The notes under the pieces were generated by a model, which saw only the letters and a program-made list of their open reading frames with translations, was not told where the DNA came from and did not search any database. From Collinsella sp. UBA6357 (GTDB taxonomy: Bacteria > Actinomycetota > Coriobacteriia > Coriobacteriales > Coriobacteriaceae), in the NCBI GenBank assembly GCA_002437815.1, contig DJRP01000028.1:1-64000 (forward strand): DNA of 64,000 nt, given 5' to 3'. The position numbers were made by a program, and so were the translations under genes. Below, one piece after another: positions 24,734 through 33,389 of this stretch. Numbering within the stretch: the first letter of the stretch is position 1; each line of letters begins with the position of its first letter.

Positions 24734-27070
24734 CTACAGGTTGCCCTCGTTGAGCTCGATATCCTCGATCTCCTCGCGCCGGTGGGGCGTGTCGTCGATG
24801 CTCTCGAGCTGCTCGGTGGGGTCGAAGTGCATGGTCTTGCCGGCTTCGTTACCGTGCACCAGGTCGTCCGAGAAGATGTCGACCTCGGCCTCCTCGGCTT
24901 CCTCGACCTCGGCGGGCAGGGGCGCGTGGGTGCGCACGAGCTTGGTGGCCGGGCGCATGCGGGCAAACAGGGGCACATATTCGATGATGATCGCCGAGTT
25001 CTCAAGGCCGTACCAGCGTGCCGGGCTTCCGCAGGCGCGGCGCACGGCGTATTTGATGGTCATGACGCGATGGTCGTTGCGATCGATATCGGTCTCGGGG
25101 GCCAGCATCTTGCGCAGCATGCAGAAACGGAAGTCGCCGACGTTGCCGCGGGTCTCGTAGATCGAGTAGGTGTGATGCTGCGGGGGCAGCTCGCCCGATG
25201 CCATGAGGTCGCCGACGATCTGGCGCAGATAGGCGTTGACGCGCTGGTTGACCTTGAAGCCCAGGTCGAGGCGAACGCGGAACAGGAAGTCGGTGCCAAA
25301 GGTTTCGACCGAGTACTCGTGCGTGTAGGGCTCATCGGTTACGTGTACGTTGATGAACCAATACGCTTTGGCGCGCTTGGGGTGCTTGTCCAGAATCGAG
25401 TAGAGCACATCGCGGTCGAGCGTGGCGGGGTCGGCGCTGTTGATCAGAAAGACCAGATTGTCGGCGAGCACCGGATAGGTCTCGTCGTCGCGCAGGCGGC
25501 GCAGCTGGTCGATGTACTTGGAGACGGGAAGCAGGATCGTCTGCGTGCGCTCGATGGCGGTGCCGCGGCGCCAGACGTACATGAGCCCGAAGAGCAGGCC
25601 CGCGAGGATGATCATCACGTAGCCGCCGTCGAGGAACATGGTGAGGCACGAGGCGAAGAAGCACAGCTCGATGGCACCGAAGAGGAGCGCGAACACCGTG
25701 GCGCCCAGCTTGTGGCCGAGAATGCCGGCGAGATAGCTGGTGAGCAGCGTGGTGGTCATGAGCATGGTGACGGTGATGGCCAGGCCGTAGGCGCTCTCCA
25801 TGCGCTCGGAATTCTGGAACAGCAGCACGATGAAGATGCAGCCGATCCACATGATGTTGTTGACGAGCGGGATGTAGAGCTGGCCCTTGGTGTCGCTGGG
25901 ATAGTGGACGCGCATATGCGGCAGCAGGTTGAGGCGTGTGGCCTCGGACACGAGCGAGAAGGAACCGGTGATGAGTGCCTGCGAGGCGATGATTGCGGCC
26001 ACGGCCGAAAGCACGATGGCAAACGGGCGCATACCCTCGGGCAGCATCATATAGAAGGGGTTCACCACGTCCATGGCGAGCATCTGCGGGTTGGCGTTGT
26101 TGGCGAGCAGCCATGCGCCCTGCCCCAGATAGTTGAGGATGAGCGCCGCCTTGACGAAGGGCCAGGAGGCGTAGATGTTGGCCTTGCCCACGTGGCCCAT
26201 GTCGGAGTAGAGCGCCTCGGCGCCCGTTGTCGACAGAAAGACAAAGCCGAGCACCATGATGCCCGAGTGGTTGACAGGCGAGAACAGGAACATGAGGCCG
26301 CGGACGGGGTTGAGCGCGCGAAGAATCGACAGGTTCCCGAGCAGGTTGACAAGACCGGCGCCGCCCAAGAAGAGGAACCAGAGCGTCATGATGGGGCCGA
26401 ACAGCTTGCCGATCGACGAGGTGCCGGCACGCTGCATGGCGAACAGCCCGCAGATGATGACGATGGTGATGATGATCACGTTGGTCTGTCCGTCGCCTAG
26501 GAGCGCATGGCCCCACTCGATGGTGCGCAGGCCCTCGATGGCGGTGGTGACCGTGACGGCGGGGGTGAGGATGCCGTCGGCGAGGAGCGCCGCGCCTCCG
26601 ATCATGGCGGGAAGGATCAGCCACGGGGCGACTTTGCGCACGAGGCTGAACAGCGCGAAGATGCCGCCCTCGTTGTGGTTGTCCGCCTTCATGGCGATCA
26701 GCACGTATTTGACCGTGGTCACGAGCGTCATAGTCCAGATGACAAGTGACAGTGCGCCCAGGATCATGTCCTCGCTGACGGTTCCGATGCCGCCGTTGTT
26801 GGCGACGATCGACTTCATGGTGTACATGGGGCTCGTGCCGATGTCGCCGTAGACCACGCCGAGGGTCACGAGTAGCATGCCCATCGAGAAGGGAATGGCA
26901 CCGTGCCCTCCCTGGCCGTTGGCGGCGTCGACCTTGCCCTTTTTGGCGCGGGCCACGTTGGCCTCTTCGGCCTGGGCGACGGCTACGGCCTGTCTGCCCA
27001 CGGCGTCGATATCGTCCACGACCTGCTCGTGGCGGTCATGCAACCTCGACTCCAAATTGCTTTTTGTCAC
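24734..27070 (-). CDS. kup: Kup-family potassium uptake protein
   Basis: The 778-residue protein has the Kup/HAK/KT architecture. A short cytoplasmic N-terminus is followed by the first membrane segments with GVVYGDIGTSPMYTM (the family signature), then KADNHNEGGIFALFSL, ADGILTPAVTVTTAIEG, and about 12 membrane segments ending near residue 490. A cytoplasmic C-terminal domain follows. It imports potassium with protons. The GTG start at 27070 (MTKSNLESRL) is preferred because GGGAG lies 5-6 nt upstream of it; the GTG at 27088 lacks such a site. It is convergent with bsh. Confidence 0.94.
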   Translation of the reverse strand: MTKSNLESRLHDRHEQVVDDIDAVGRQAVAVAQAEEANVARAKKGKVDAANGQGGHGAIPFSMGMLLVTLGVVYGDIGTSPMYTMKSIVANNGGIGTVSEDMILGALSLVIWTMTLVTTVKYVLIAMKADNHNEGGIFALFSLVRKVAPWLILPAMIGGAALLADGILTPAVTVTTAIEGLRTIEWGHALLGDGQTNVIIITIVIICGLFAMQRAGTSSIGKLFGPIMTLWFLFLGGAGLVNLLGNLSILRALNPVRGLMFLFSPVNHSGIMVLGFVFLSTTGAEALYSDMGHVGKANIYASWPFVKAALILNYLGQGAWLLANNANPQMLAMDVVNPFYMMLPEGMRPFAIVLSAVAAIIASQALITGSFSLVSEATRLNLLPHMRVHYPSDTKGQLYIPLVNNIMWIGCIFIVLLFQNSERMESAYGLAITVTMLMTTTLLTSYLAGILGHKLGATVFALLFGAIELCFFASCLTMFLDGGYVMIILAGLLFGLMYVWRRGTAIERTQTILLPVSKYIDQLRRLRDDETYPVLADNLVFLINSADPATLDRDVLYSILDKHPKRAKAYWFINVHVTDEPYTHEYSVETFGTDFLFRVRLDLGFKVNQRVNAYLRQIVGDLMASGELPPQHHTYSIYETRGNVGDFRFCMLRKMLAPETDIDRNDHRVMTIKYAVRRACGSPARWYGLENSAIIIEYVPLFARMRPATKLVRTHAPLPAEVEEAEEAEVDIFSDDLVHGNEAGKTMHFDPTEQLESIDDTPHRREEIEDIELNEGNL

Positions 27071-27189
27071 TTGGACTCCCTTTGACACAGCTCAAAAGCT
27101 TTATGCCGTTTACATAGATAGATGAATATTGGCACAACGGGGTTCGTTAGACAATATTCCCCATCTGGGGAGAAGCAACCGCATGCGCA

Positions 27190-27264
27190 TTTTAGGACGG
27201 GGCTGAAAATCGCAGGTGGTGCATGCTGGATGTTCCGGATGCGATTCTGGACCCCGTCCTAAAA
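27190..27264. repeat. Large nested inverted repeat overlapping the end of the EamA gene
   Basis: TTTTAGGACGGGG (27190-27202) is the exact inverse complement of CCCCGTCCTAAAA (27252-27264). An inner AATCGCA/TGCGATT pair sits within it. The structure covers the stop codon of the EamA gene. It may terminate transcription or belong to a repeat family not repeated in this window. Confidence 0.55.
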
Positions 27265-28167
27265 AAGAGCAGGTTCGGTGAGCTTGGCGGGCGCGTTGCG
27301 GCGCTTGCCGGTGAGCTCGCAGAACAAGGCGCCTCCGATGATGAGCGTCGCACCGGCCAGGCGAACGGGGGTCACGCTCTCGCCGAGCAGCACGGTCGAG
27401 AAAACCACGGCCGACAACGGTTCCAGATATCCCACGACGGCAACCGTCTGCACGGGGAGCTTTGCCACGGCTCCAAAGTAGAGTAGGCATCCGATGCCGG
27501 TGTTGACGAGGCCCAGCATGGCGACCGCACCCCAATTGATGTTCGCGATGCCGTTGATGAGGAAAGCCGGCGCGCCTTGGGTGATGAGCGTGAGCACAAG
27601 CGCGGTCGCGAAGGCGGAGGCGACCTGGATGGTCGAGTTCTCGAGGCCCTCGATATGCGGTGCGCCCTTGCTTGCGACGACCATGACGGCATAGCAGAAC
27701 GCCGAGGCCACGCCGCAGACGATACCGGGCACGGGGAGGCTGCCGCCCAGACCCTGTGCCGCGATAAGGAAGGCTCCGCAAGCCACGGCAATGAAGCCCG
27801 CGATCTTGCCGCTGGTGAGCTTCTCGCCAAAAAGGACGGGGGAGAGCGCCATCACGATAATGGGGCCGCAGTAGTACAGCAGCGAGGAGATTCCGACGCC
27901 GATAAGCTGATAGGCACGAAACAGGAAGATCCAGCTGGCTCCGAGGGCGGCACCCGAGACGGCGATCGCGGCGGCTTCGCGCGGTCGGCGCGGGCCTACG
28001 AGGGAATGCCGGCGCGTGGCAATGAGTACGACGGCAAGGGCGGTGGCACCCAGGAACGTGCGCAGCAGCACGATATCGGCGCTCGGCAGCGCGATGGCGC
28101 TGGCGACAACGCCGTTGCTGCCAAAGAGCAGCAGGGCAGCGAGATAGCTGATGAGGTTCCTGTTCAT
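27259..28167 (-). CDS. EamA-family (DMT superfamily) transporter
   Basis: The 302-residue protein has ten hydrophobic segments and the duplicated EamA layout. The first half opens with LISYLAALLLFGSNGVVASAI and contains LLYYCGPIIVMALSPVLFGEKL; the second half contains VGYLEPLSAVVFSTVLLGESVTPVRLAGATLIIGG. Related exporters move amino acids or metabolites out of the cell. Substrate is not predictable. Start at 28167 is chosen by the AAGG spacing. It is divergent from a LysR gene, suggesting regulation by it. Confidence 0.88.
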   Translation of the reverse strand: MNRNLISYLAALLLFGSNGVVASAIALPSADIVLLRTFLGATALAVVLIATRRHSLVGPRRPREAAAIAVSGAALGASWIFLFRAYQLIGVGISSLLYYCGPIIVMALSPVLFGEKLTSGKIAGFIAVACGAFLIAAQGLGGSLPVPGIVCGVASAFCYAVMVVASKGAPHIEGLENSTIQVASAFATALVLTLITQGAPAFLINGIANINWGAVAMLGLVNTGIGCLLYFGAVAKLPVQTVAVVGYLEPLSAVVFSTVLLGESVTPVRLAGATLIIGGALFCELTGKRRNAPAKLTEPALF

Positions 28168-28233
28168 GCGCATCCTTCCCAAACGGTGTCGGCGAATACT
28201 ATGCGCGAGCGGCTATTAGAAGAAAAGCGAATA

Positions 28234-28252
28234 TAATGCATGGATAACATTA
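28234..28252. promoter_or_regulatory. Palindrome between the EamA and LysR genes
   Basis: TAATG and CATTA form a 5-bp inverted repeat with 9-nt spacing, 22 bp upstream of the LysR start and 67 bp upstream of the EamA start. It is in the right place for a shared LysR site, but the arms are short. Confidence 0.35.
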
Positions 28253-28273
28253 CAAAATCTCATAGGAGCCGCG

Positions 28274-29131
28274 GTGGAGACCAATATACAGAAGATACAG
28301 GTGCTGCTCGAGACGGTGCATACGGGAAGCTTCACCCGCGCGGCCGAGCGGCTCAGCTATTCGCAGTCGGGCGTGAGCCGCATGGTCGGTGATCTCGAGG
28401 CCGATTGGGGCTTCAGGGTGCTTGATCGCAGTCGAGAGGGCGTGACGCTCTCGACCGACGGGCGCCAGATCATGCCGGCGGTCGAGGCACTCTGCGCGGA
28501 GTTCGAGAACCTGCAACGCCGCGCGGACGAGATCCGCGGTCTGGTGCGCGGCAAGGTTCGCATCGGAACGTTCTCGAGCGTGGCTACACACCTGCTACCG
28601 CCTGTGATCGCTCGATTCAGGGCCGACTATCCATCGATCGAATACGAGCTGCTGATGGGTGATTATTCCGAGATCGAGCGTTGGGTGGCGACCGGCCGCT
28701 GCGACTTGGGGTTCATTCCGCGTGAGCCGCACGTGCGCGGCGTGGCATCGCGGGAAGTTTGCGAAGACGAGCTCATGGCCGTGGTCCCGTCGGACTCCAA
28801 GATGGCTACGATGGGCGAGGTGCCGCTCGCGACCCTGGCGGAGGGACAGTTCATCCTGCTCGAGCGAGGGGATGACGACGAGATCTCGCCACTGTTCCGC
28901 CGGACGGGACTGCAGCTCGCGCCCTTACTTTCGACATGGGACGACTACGCCATCATGGCCATGGTCGAGCGCGGCCTTGGCGTGAGCGTGCTGCCGGCGC
29001 TTATCCTGCGGCGCTGTCAGTTCGATGTGGCCGTGCGTCCCATCGAGGGGCGCCCGCATCGCCAGATATCGGCGATCTTCCGCACGACCGACGTCTCCCT
29101 CGCTGCGGCCAAGTTTTTGGAGTACTTGTAG
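28274..29131 (+). CDS. LysR-family transcriptional regulator
   Basis: The 285-residue protein has an N-terminal HTH (LLETVHTGSFTRAAERLSYSQSGVSRMVGDLE) and a periplasmic-binding-fold effector domain from about residue 90. The GTG start at 28274 is preceded by TAGGAG. It is transcribed away from the EamA transporter gene with 106 bp between starts, the usual layout of a LysR regulator with its target exporter. The effector may be the exported compound. It lies directly upstream of the HTH-aminotransferase gene, which has its own operator. Confidence 0.88.
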   Translation: METNIQKIQVLLETVHTGSFTRAAERLSYSQSGVSRMVGDLEADWGFRVLDRSREGVTLSTDGRQIMPAVEALCAEFENLQRRADEIRGLVRGKVRIGTFSSVATHLLPPVIARFRADYPSIEYELLMGDYSEIERWVATGRCDLGFIPREPHVRGVASREVCEDELMAVVPSDSKMATMGEVPLATLAEGQFILLERGDDDEISPLFRRTGLQLAPLLSTWDDYAIMAMVERGLGVSVLPALILRRCQFDVAVRPIEGRPHRQISAIFRTTDVSLAAAKFLEYL

Positions 29132-29146
29132 GCGATATGGATTTGC

Positions 29147-29231
29147 AAAATTGAACTCTTGATAGTGCTCGGGCGGTATACTGCCAAGTAAATTGAACTA
29201 CAAGTTCAATTTAAGCGATAAAAATTGAACT
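29147..29231. promoter_or_regulatory. Operator cluster (AAATTGAACT) in front of the HTH-aminotransferase gene
   Basis: A perfect palindrome, AAATTGAACT (29190-29199), 3 nt, AGTTCAATTT (29203-29212), sits just downstream of a TATACT -10 box at 29177-29182. Two further half-sites AAAATTGAACT lie at 29147-29157 and 29221-29231. The palindrome covers the expected transcription start, so a bound dimer would repress. The candidate binder is the XRE-like domain of the protein encoded immediately downstream. Confidence 0.75.
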
Positions 29232-29254
29232 ACTACCGAGAAAGCGGGGTGTCC

Positions 29255-30823
29255 ATGTCGCAGGAGACGTTTGCAGACCGTCTGGCTTTTACAATGGCCG
29301 AGCGAGAGCTGCGCCAGTCCGACCTGATCCGTGCAGCCCAGATGCTCGGCAAAAAGCTTGGAAAAAGCCAGGTGAGCCAGTATGTGAGCGGCAAGACCGT
29401 GCCACGCCGCGATGTGGCCGAGCTGCTTGCTGGCATCTTGGACGTCGACGAGGGCTGGCTCATGACCGGAGAAGGCACGGCACCGAGCGCGACTGCGGCT
29501 CCGCCCGCGATGGCGCGAGCAGCCAAGCCGGGCGACGCCCCGGCCCCTCTTCATACAGCAACCCTCAACGGCGCCTCGACGCCCGATCATTTTAGGAGTA
29601 CCACCATGCGCCAGTTCAAGAAATCCAGCAAGCTCGACAACGTCCTTTATGACGTGCGTGGGCCCGTGGTCGACGAGGCCGCCCGCATGGAGGACGAGGG
29701 GGAGCGTATCCTCAAGCTCAACATCGGCAACCCCGCACCCTTTGGGTTCCGCACGCCTGACGAGGTTGTCAAGGATATGCGCCAGCAGCTCACCGAGTGC
29801 GAGGGCTATTCCAACTCGCGCGGCCTGTTCTCGGCCCGCAAGGCCATCATGCAGTATGCGCAGCTCAAGGGCCTGCCCAACGTCCAGATGGAGCATATCT
29901 ACACCGGCAACGGCGTCTCGGAGCTCATCCAGCTCTCTATGCACGCGTTGCTCGACGACGGCGACGAGATCTTGATTCCGAGCCCCGACTACCCGCTGTG
30001 GACGGCCTGCGCAACGCTGGCCGGCGGCCATCCGGTGCATTATCTTTGCGACGAACAGGCCGACTGGTATCCCGATCTCGAGGACATGGAAGCCAAGATC
30101 ACAAGTGCCACCAAGGCGCTCGTCATCATCAACCCCAACAATCCCACGGGCGCCGTCTATCCGCGCGAGGTGCTCGAAGGCATCGTCGAGATCGCCCGCC
30201 GTCATCAGCTCATGATCTTTGCCGACGAGATCTACGACCGTTTGTGCATGGATGGCTATGAGCACGTGTCGATCGCCTCGCTGGCGCCCGATCTGCCGTG
30301 CGTCACGTTCAGCGGCCTGTCTAAGAGCCATATGATCGCCGGATATCGCATCGGCTGGATGGTGCTCTCGGGCAACCAGCGCTGCATGAGCGATTTCATC
30401 ATGGGCGTCAACATGCTCTCGAACATGCGCCTGTGCTCCAACGTGCCGGCGCAATCGATCGTGCAGACGGCACTTGGCGGGCATCAGTCGGTTAACGACT
30501 ACATCCGTCCCGGCGGCCGTGTCTACGAGCAGCGCAATTTTGTATACGAGGCGCTCTCGGCGATCGACGGCATCACCGTGGTCAAGCCGCGCGCGGCGTT
30601 CTATATCTTCCCCAAGATGGATGTGAAGAAGTTCAACATCACCGATGACGAGCAATTCGCCCTCGACCTGCTTCACGAGAAGAAGATCCTCATCACGCGT
30701 GGTGGCGGCTTCAACTGGGGTGAGCCTGATCACTTCCGTATCGTCTACCTGCCGCGCATGGAGGTTCTCAAGGAGTCGTTGGCAGACCTTGCCGACTTCT
30801 TCGATCATTATCGCCAGGCTTAG
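29255..30823 (+). CDS. alaA: XRE-type HTH domain fused to an AlaA-type alanine aminotransferase
   Basis: The 522-residue protein combines a Cro/CI-like HTH (about 1-75, ending SGKTVPRRDVAELLAGILDVDEGWLMTGEG), an Ala/Pro-rich linker, and a fold-type I PLP aminotransferase from residue 118. The second part starts exactly like E. coli AlaA (KSSKLDNVLYDVRGPV) and has its length, 405 residues. It contains NPAPFGF, PSPDYPLWTA, NPNNPTGAVY, ADEIYD and the PLP lysine 357 in GLSKSHMIAGYRIGW. It should interconvert alanine and pyruvate. TTAGGAG lies in the linker 9 nt before the ATG for residue 118, so a free aminotransferase may also be made. An HTH-enzyme fusion with a palindromic operator suggests autoregulation. 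Confidence 0.88.
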   Translation: MSQETFADRLAFTMAERELRQSDLIRAAQMLGKKLGKSQVSQYVSGKTVPRRDVAELLAGILDVDEGWLMTGEGTAPSATAAPPAMARAAKPGDAPAPLHTATLNGASTPDHFRSTTMRQFKKSSKLDNVLYDVRGPVVDEAARMEDEGERILKLNIGNPAPFGFRTPDEVVKDMRQQLTECEGYSNSRGLFSARKAIMQYAQLKGLPNVQMEHIYTGNGVSELIQLSMHALLDDGDEILIPSPDYPLWTACATLAGGHPVHYLCDEQADWYPDLEDMEAKITSATKALVIINPNNPTGAVYPREVLEGIVEIARRHQLMIFADEIYDRLCMDGYEHVSIASLAPDLPCVTFSGLSKSHMIAGYRIGWMVLSGNQRCMSDFIMGVNMLSNMRLCSNVPAQSIVQTALGGHQSVNDYIRPGGRVYEQRNFVYEALSAIDGITVVKPRAAFYIFPKMDVKKFNITDDEQFALDLLHEKKILITRGGGFNWGEPDHFRIVYLPRMEVLKESLADLADFFDHYRQA

Positions 30824-30851
30824 CGTTCCAACAAGGACTATCTGTCGTTCA

Positions 30852-30891
30852 ACGGGCGGCCCGCAGTTCATGCGGGCCGCCCGTGTTGTTT
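30852..30891 (+). terminator. Terminator after the HTH-aminotransferase gene
   Basis: ACGGGCGGCCCGC (30852-30864) pairs perfectly with GCGGGCCGCCCGT (30872-30884), followed by GTTGTTT. Confidence 0.85.
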
Positions 30892-30950
30892 CGTGCGATC
30901 CGCGGCGACGCTTGCCGGGGGCGGGGGAGTTTCCCGCAAACGGTAGTTGC

Positions 30951-30998
30951 TATTCCAGAGTGGAATACATATCGCTCTAACTGGAATTGAGTTGGAAT
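30951..30998. promoter_or_regulatory. LysR-type palindrome upstream of the amidohydrolase operon
   Basis: TATTCCA (30951-30957), 3 nt, TGGAATA (30961-30967) is nearly the same as the palindrome at 37226-37248. Two more TGGAAT half-sites occur at 30982 and 30993. It lies about 80 bp upstream of the amidohydrolase start. The shared motif links this operon to the LysR regulator encoded at 36179-37084. Confidence 0.65.
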
Positions 30999-31047
30999 GA
31001 ATCGGTTTCTAGAATGACGGTGTCATCAAGAAAGGCGGTTCAACCCG

Positions 31048-32082
31048 ATGGTAATCGATGCTAATTCCTATTGGTTCGACGAGTGCATCTTCTCCGACGA
31101 GGCGCTCTGCGAGCAGTTTCTCTCCGAGGTCCCCCGTGCCTACAATACCGAGGGCTACCTGACGGTCAACCCCGAGGGTAAGCGCCAGATCGTGATCGAG
31201 AAGCCGGCTGGCTCTCCGGGTCTCAACTACATCGAGGGCGACTATACCCTCGAGAAGCGCCTGGCCGATATGGACGAGGCGGGAGTCGACAAGGCTATCC
31301 TCAAGCTTCCCGGTTGCCATGAGTGGATGTCGCTCGAGATGTGCCGGCGTTTCAACGACGGCATGGCCGCCGACGCTGCCGCTTCGAACGGTCGTCTGGT
31401 CCCGCTTGTCGCCGTGCCGCCGTTTGGCACCAAGGCGAACCTGGCCGAGCTCGACCGGAGGCTCGACGAGGGCTTCGCCGGCGTGCAGCTGTGCGCCCAT
31501 TACGGCGAGCGCTATCTCGACGACCCGATCTTTGCGAGCTTCTTCGAGCATCTGAACGAGCGCGGCGTCACCGCCTACGTGCACCATGTGCCGGTTCCGG
31601 TCGAGAACGCCTCCCTTCTCGCCTATGACAATCTGCGCCGTTCCTACGGCCGCTGCATTGACCAGACCACGGCGATCGGACGCGAGATCTTTGGTGATTT
31701 CTTCGAGCGCTATCCGCGCGTCAAGATGGTCCACTCCATGCTCGGCGGTGCGTATTTCGCATTCAAGGAGATGCTGCTTCCGCACGGCCCCAAGCGCCCG
31801 GACAACTCGGGCCGCTTCCAGATCGATACCGAGACCGTTTCCAAGCGTCTCGCGAACAACGTCTATTTCGATATGTCACACTCGCAGCCGTGGGGGGAGA
31901 CGCTGCTCGCCTGCGCCGTCGAGGTGCTCGGCGCCGATCATATCGTCTTCGGCACGAGCTATCCGGTCAAGCGCGAGTGGCTTACCGAAGGTGTCGCGTG
32001 CGTCCGCGCGGCGCATCTGAGCGACGAGGACAAGGATCTCATGCTCGGCGGTACGGCGCAGCGCCTGTATGGTATCGACTAA
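31048..32082 (+). CDS. Amidohydrolase-2 family protein
   Basis: The 344-residue TIM-barrel protein resembles the ACMSD-like amidohydrolase-2 group. It begins VIDANSYWFDECIF, has FAGVQLCAHYGERYLDDPIF, TAYVHHVPVPVEN, a RVKMVHSMLGG strand whose histidine is likely a metal ligand, and ADHIVFGTSYPVKREW near the C-terminus. The canonical N-terminal HxH metal motif is not evident (DANSYWF instead), so metal use may differ. It is the first gene of an operon with two ceramidase-like genes and a PTS permease. The ATG follows AAAGG. Decarboxylase or hydrolase activity on an acid derived from the transported sugar is possible. Confidence 0.8.
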   Translation: MVIDANSYWFDECIFSDEALCEQFLSEVPRAYNTEGYLTVNPEGKRQIVIEKPAGSPGLNYIEGDYTLEKRLADMDEAGVDKAILKLPGCHEWMSLEMCRRFNDGMAADAAASNGRLVPLVAVPPFGTKANLAELDRRLDEGFAGVQLCAHYGERYLDDPIFASFFEHLNERGVTAYVHHVPVPVENASLLAYDNLRRSYGRCIDQTTAIGREIFGDFFERYPRVKMVHSMLGGAYFAFKEMLLPHGPKRPDNSGRFQIDTETVSKRLANNVYFDMSHSQPWGETLLACAVEVLGADHIVFGTSYPVKREWLTEGVACVRAAHLSDEDKDLMLGGTAQRLYGID

Positions 32083-32109
32083 CGGACCGTTGCCGGGAAA
32101 GGAGGCGGT

Positions 32110-33363
32110 ATGTCCGAGATGTTGAAAGCGGGAGCCGGAAAGGCCGTGATCGACCTTGAGGGTGTCCTTCCGTTCGATGGCTTCGACGATGTTCGCCACG
32201 TTCTGCAGTGTCGTGCGTTGGTCGTCGAGGGGGCGGACACACATGTATGTATCCTGACGGTCGAGATGACCTCGATCGCATCCGACCTGCTCGCGCTGCT
32301 GACCCGTGTCGCGATGGAGCGGACGGGTTGTGCGGTCGACGGCATCTGGATCGTGCCGACGCACACGTTCTCCGCCCCGCATGTCCGCACGCCGGCGCAT
32401 CTGCAAAACGAGGACGAGCGTTCGCGCAACGAGCGCTATCTCTCCGCAGTGCTCGATGCCGCGGCCGAGGCATGTTCGATGGCGACGGATTCCTTAGATG
32501 AGGTCGTACTCGGGATGTCCGAGGGGTGCTGCCCGGTCAACATCGGGCGCGATATCGAGACTCCCGCCGGATGGTGGGTGGGCGTTGGCGGATCGGGCCA
32601 TGCCGATCACGCGATGCCGACGCTCGCCTTCACGCGGCCCGACGGGTCTGTCGTTGCCGTCGTCGCGACCGCCGACCTGCAATCATCGGTTCTCGACAAA
32701 TCCGTCGACTCCGATGGTCGTCGGCTTGTGAGTGGGGACCTGTTCGGTTTCGCCGCCCAAAAAGTTGAGAGTGAGCTCGGTTGCATCACGCTTTTGATGC
32801 CGGGCGCCGCTGGCGACCAATCTCCGCGTGAGAAGGCGGTCGTCGAGTCGTTCAATAGCCACGCCAACCGGTCGGTTGAAGACGCCCATGAGGTCGGTTA
32901 CCGTATGCTGCACTGTCAGGGCGCGGAGCTTTCCCGGGCCTTGCTCGAATCGAGTCGCGCCGCGATGGGGGCGTCAAATGACGCCGCGTGCGATTTGGCC
33001 CGCGTGGATGCGAGATCGTTTTCGGTTTCGCTTCCGGCGCAGGAGCGGGCGGACTTCCATTCCCTTGCCCCGCGTCGCGCCTATGAGTTCAAGGCTGCCG
33101 GTGAAGTCGAGACCAGAGTGTCGCTTCTACATTTGGGCGATGTCTCCCTCGTGGGCCTGCAGCCCGAGGTTGCGAGCTGTTTTGGAACGGCGGTGCGTGC
33201 GGCTAGGCCCGGGCGCGTGCTGTTGGCGACGCTTGTCAACGGCGGTGCCAAGTATCTTCCCGCTCCGGATGCCTACCAAAAGATCACATACGAGGCCATG
33301 AACTCGGGGTTCGCCCAGGGTTCGCATGAACGCCTTCTGAAAGAGATTCTCGCCGCGCTGTAG
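32110..33363 (+). CDS. Neutral/alkaline ceramidase-superfamily protein 1
   Basis: The 417-residue protein has the N-terminal GAGKAVIDLEG strand seen at the start of neutral-ceramidase-like proteins (usual form GAAKVDITP). It continues with VVEGADTHVCILTVEMTSIASDL, IWIVPTHTFSAPH (the histidine-rich metal region, usually ATHTHSGP), VNIGRDIETP, and LMPGAAGDQSP, the glycine-rich turn preceding the active serine region in the family. No signal peptide is visible, unlike secreted ceramidases, so it should be cytoplasmic and is unlikely to act on lipids outside the cell. It is translated 27 bp after the amidohydrolase. A hydrolase acting on an N-acyl or amide substrate is a fair guess. Confidence 0.75.
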   Translation: MSEMLKAGAGKAVIDLEGVLPFDGFDDVRHVLQCRALVVEGADTHVCILTVEMTSIASDLLALLTRVAMERTGCAVDGIWIVPTHTFSAPHVRTPAHLQNEDERSRNERYLSAVLDAAAEACSMATDSLDEVVLGMSEGCCPVNIGRDIETPAGWWVGVGGSGHADHAMPTLAFTRPDGSVVAVVATADLQSSVLDKSVDSDGRRLVSGDLFGFAAQKVESELGCITLLMPGAAGDQSPREKAVVESFNSHANRSVEDAHEVGYRMLHCQGAELSRALLESSRAAMGASNDAACDLARVDARSFSVSLPAQERADFHSLAPRRAYEFKAAGEVETRVSLLHLGDVSLVGLQPEVASCFGTAVRAARPGRVLLATLVNGGAKYLPAPDAYQKITYEAMNSGFAQGSHERLLKEILAAL

Positions 33364-33389
33364 CGGCGCATATGAAGGGAGCCCAATAT

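Noticed and set aside
24590..26500. 636-residue open frame on the plus strand opposite kup
   Set aside because: It is antisense to a full-length Kup protein and has the His/Asp/Arg/Gly-rich composition produced by reading high-GC codons on the wrong strand.
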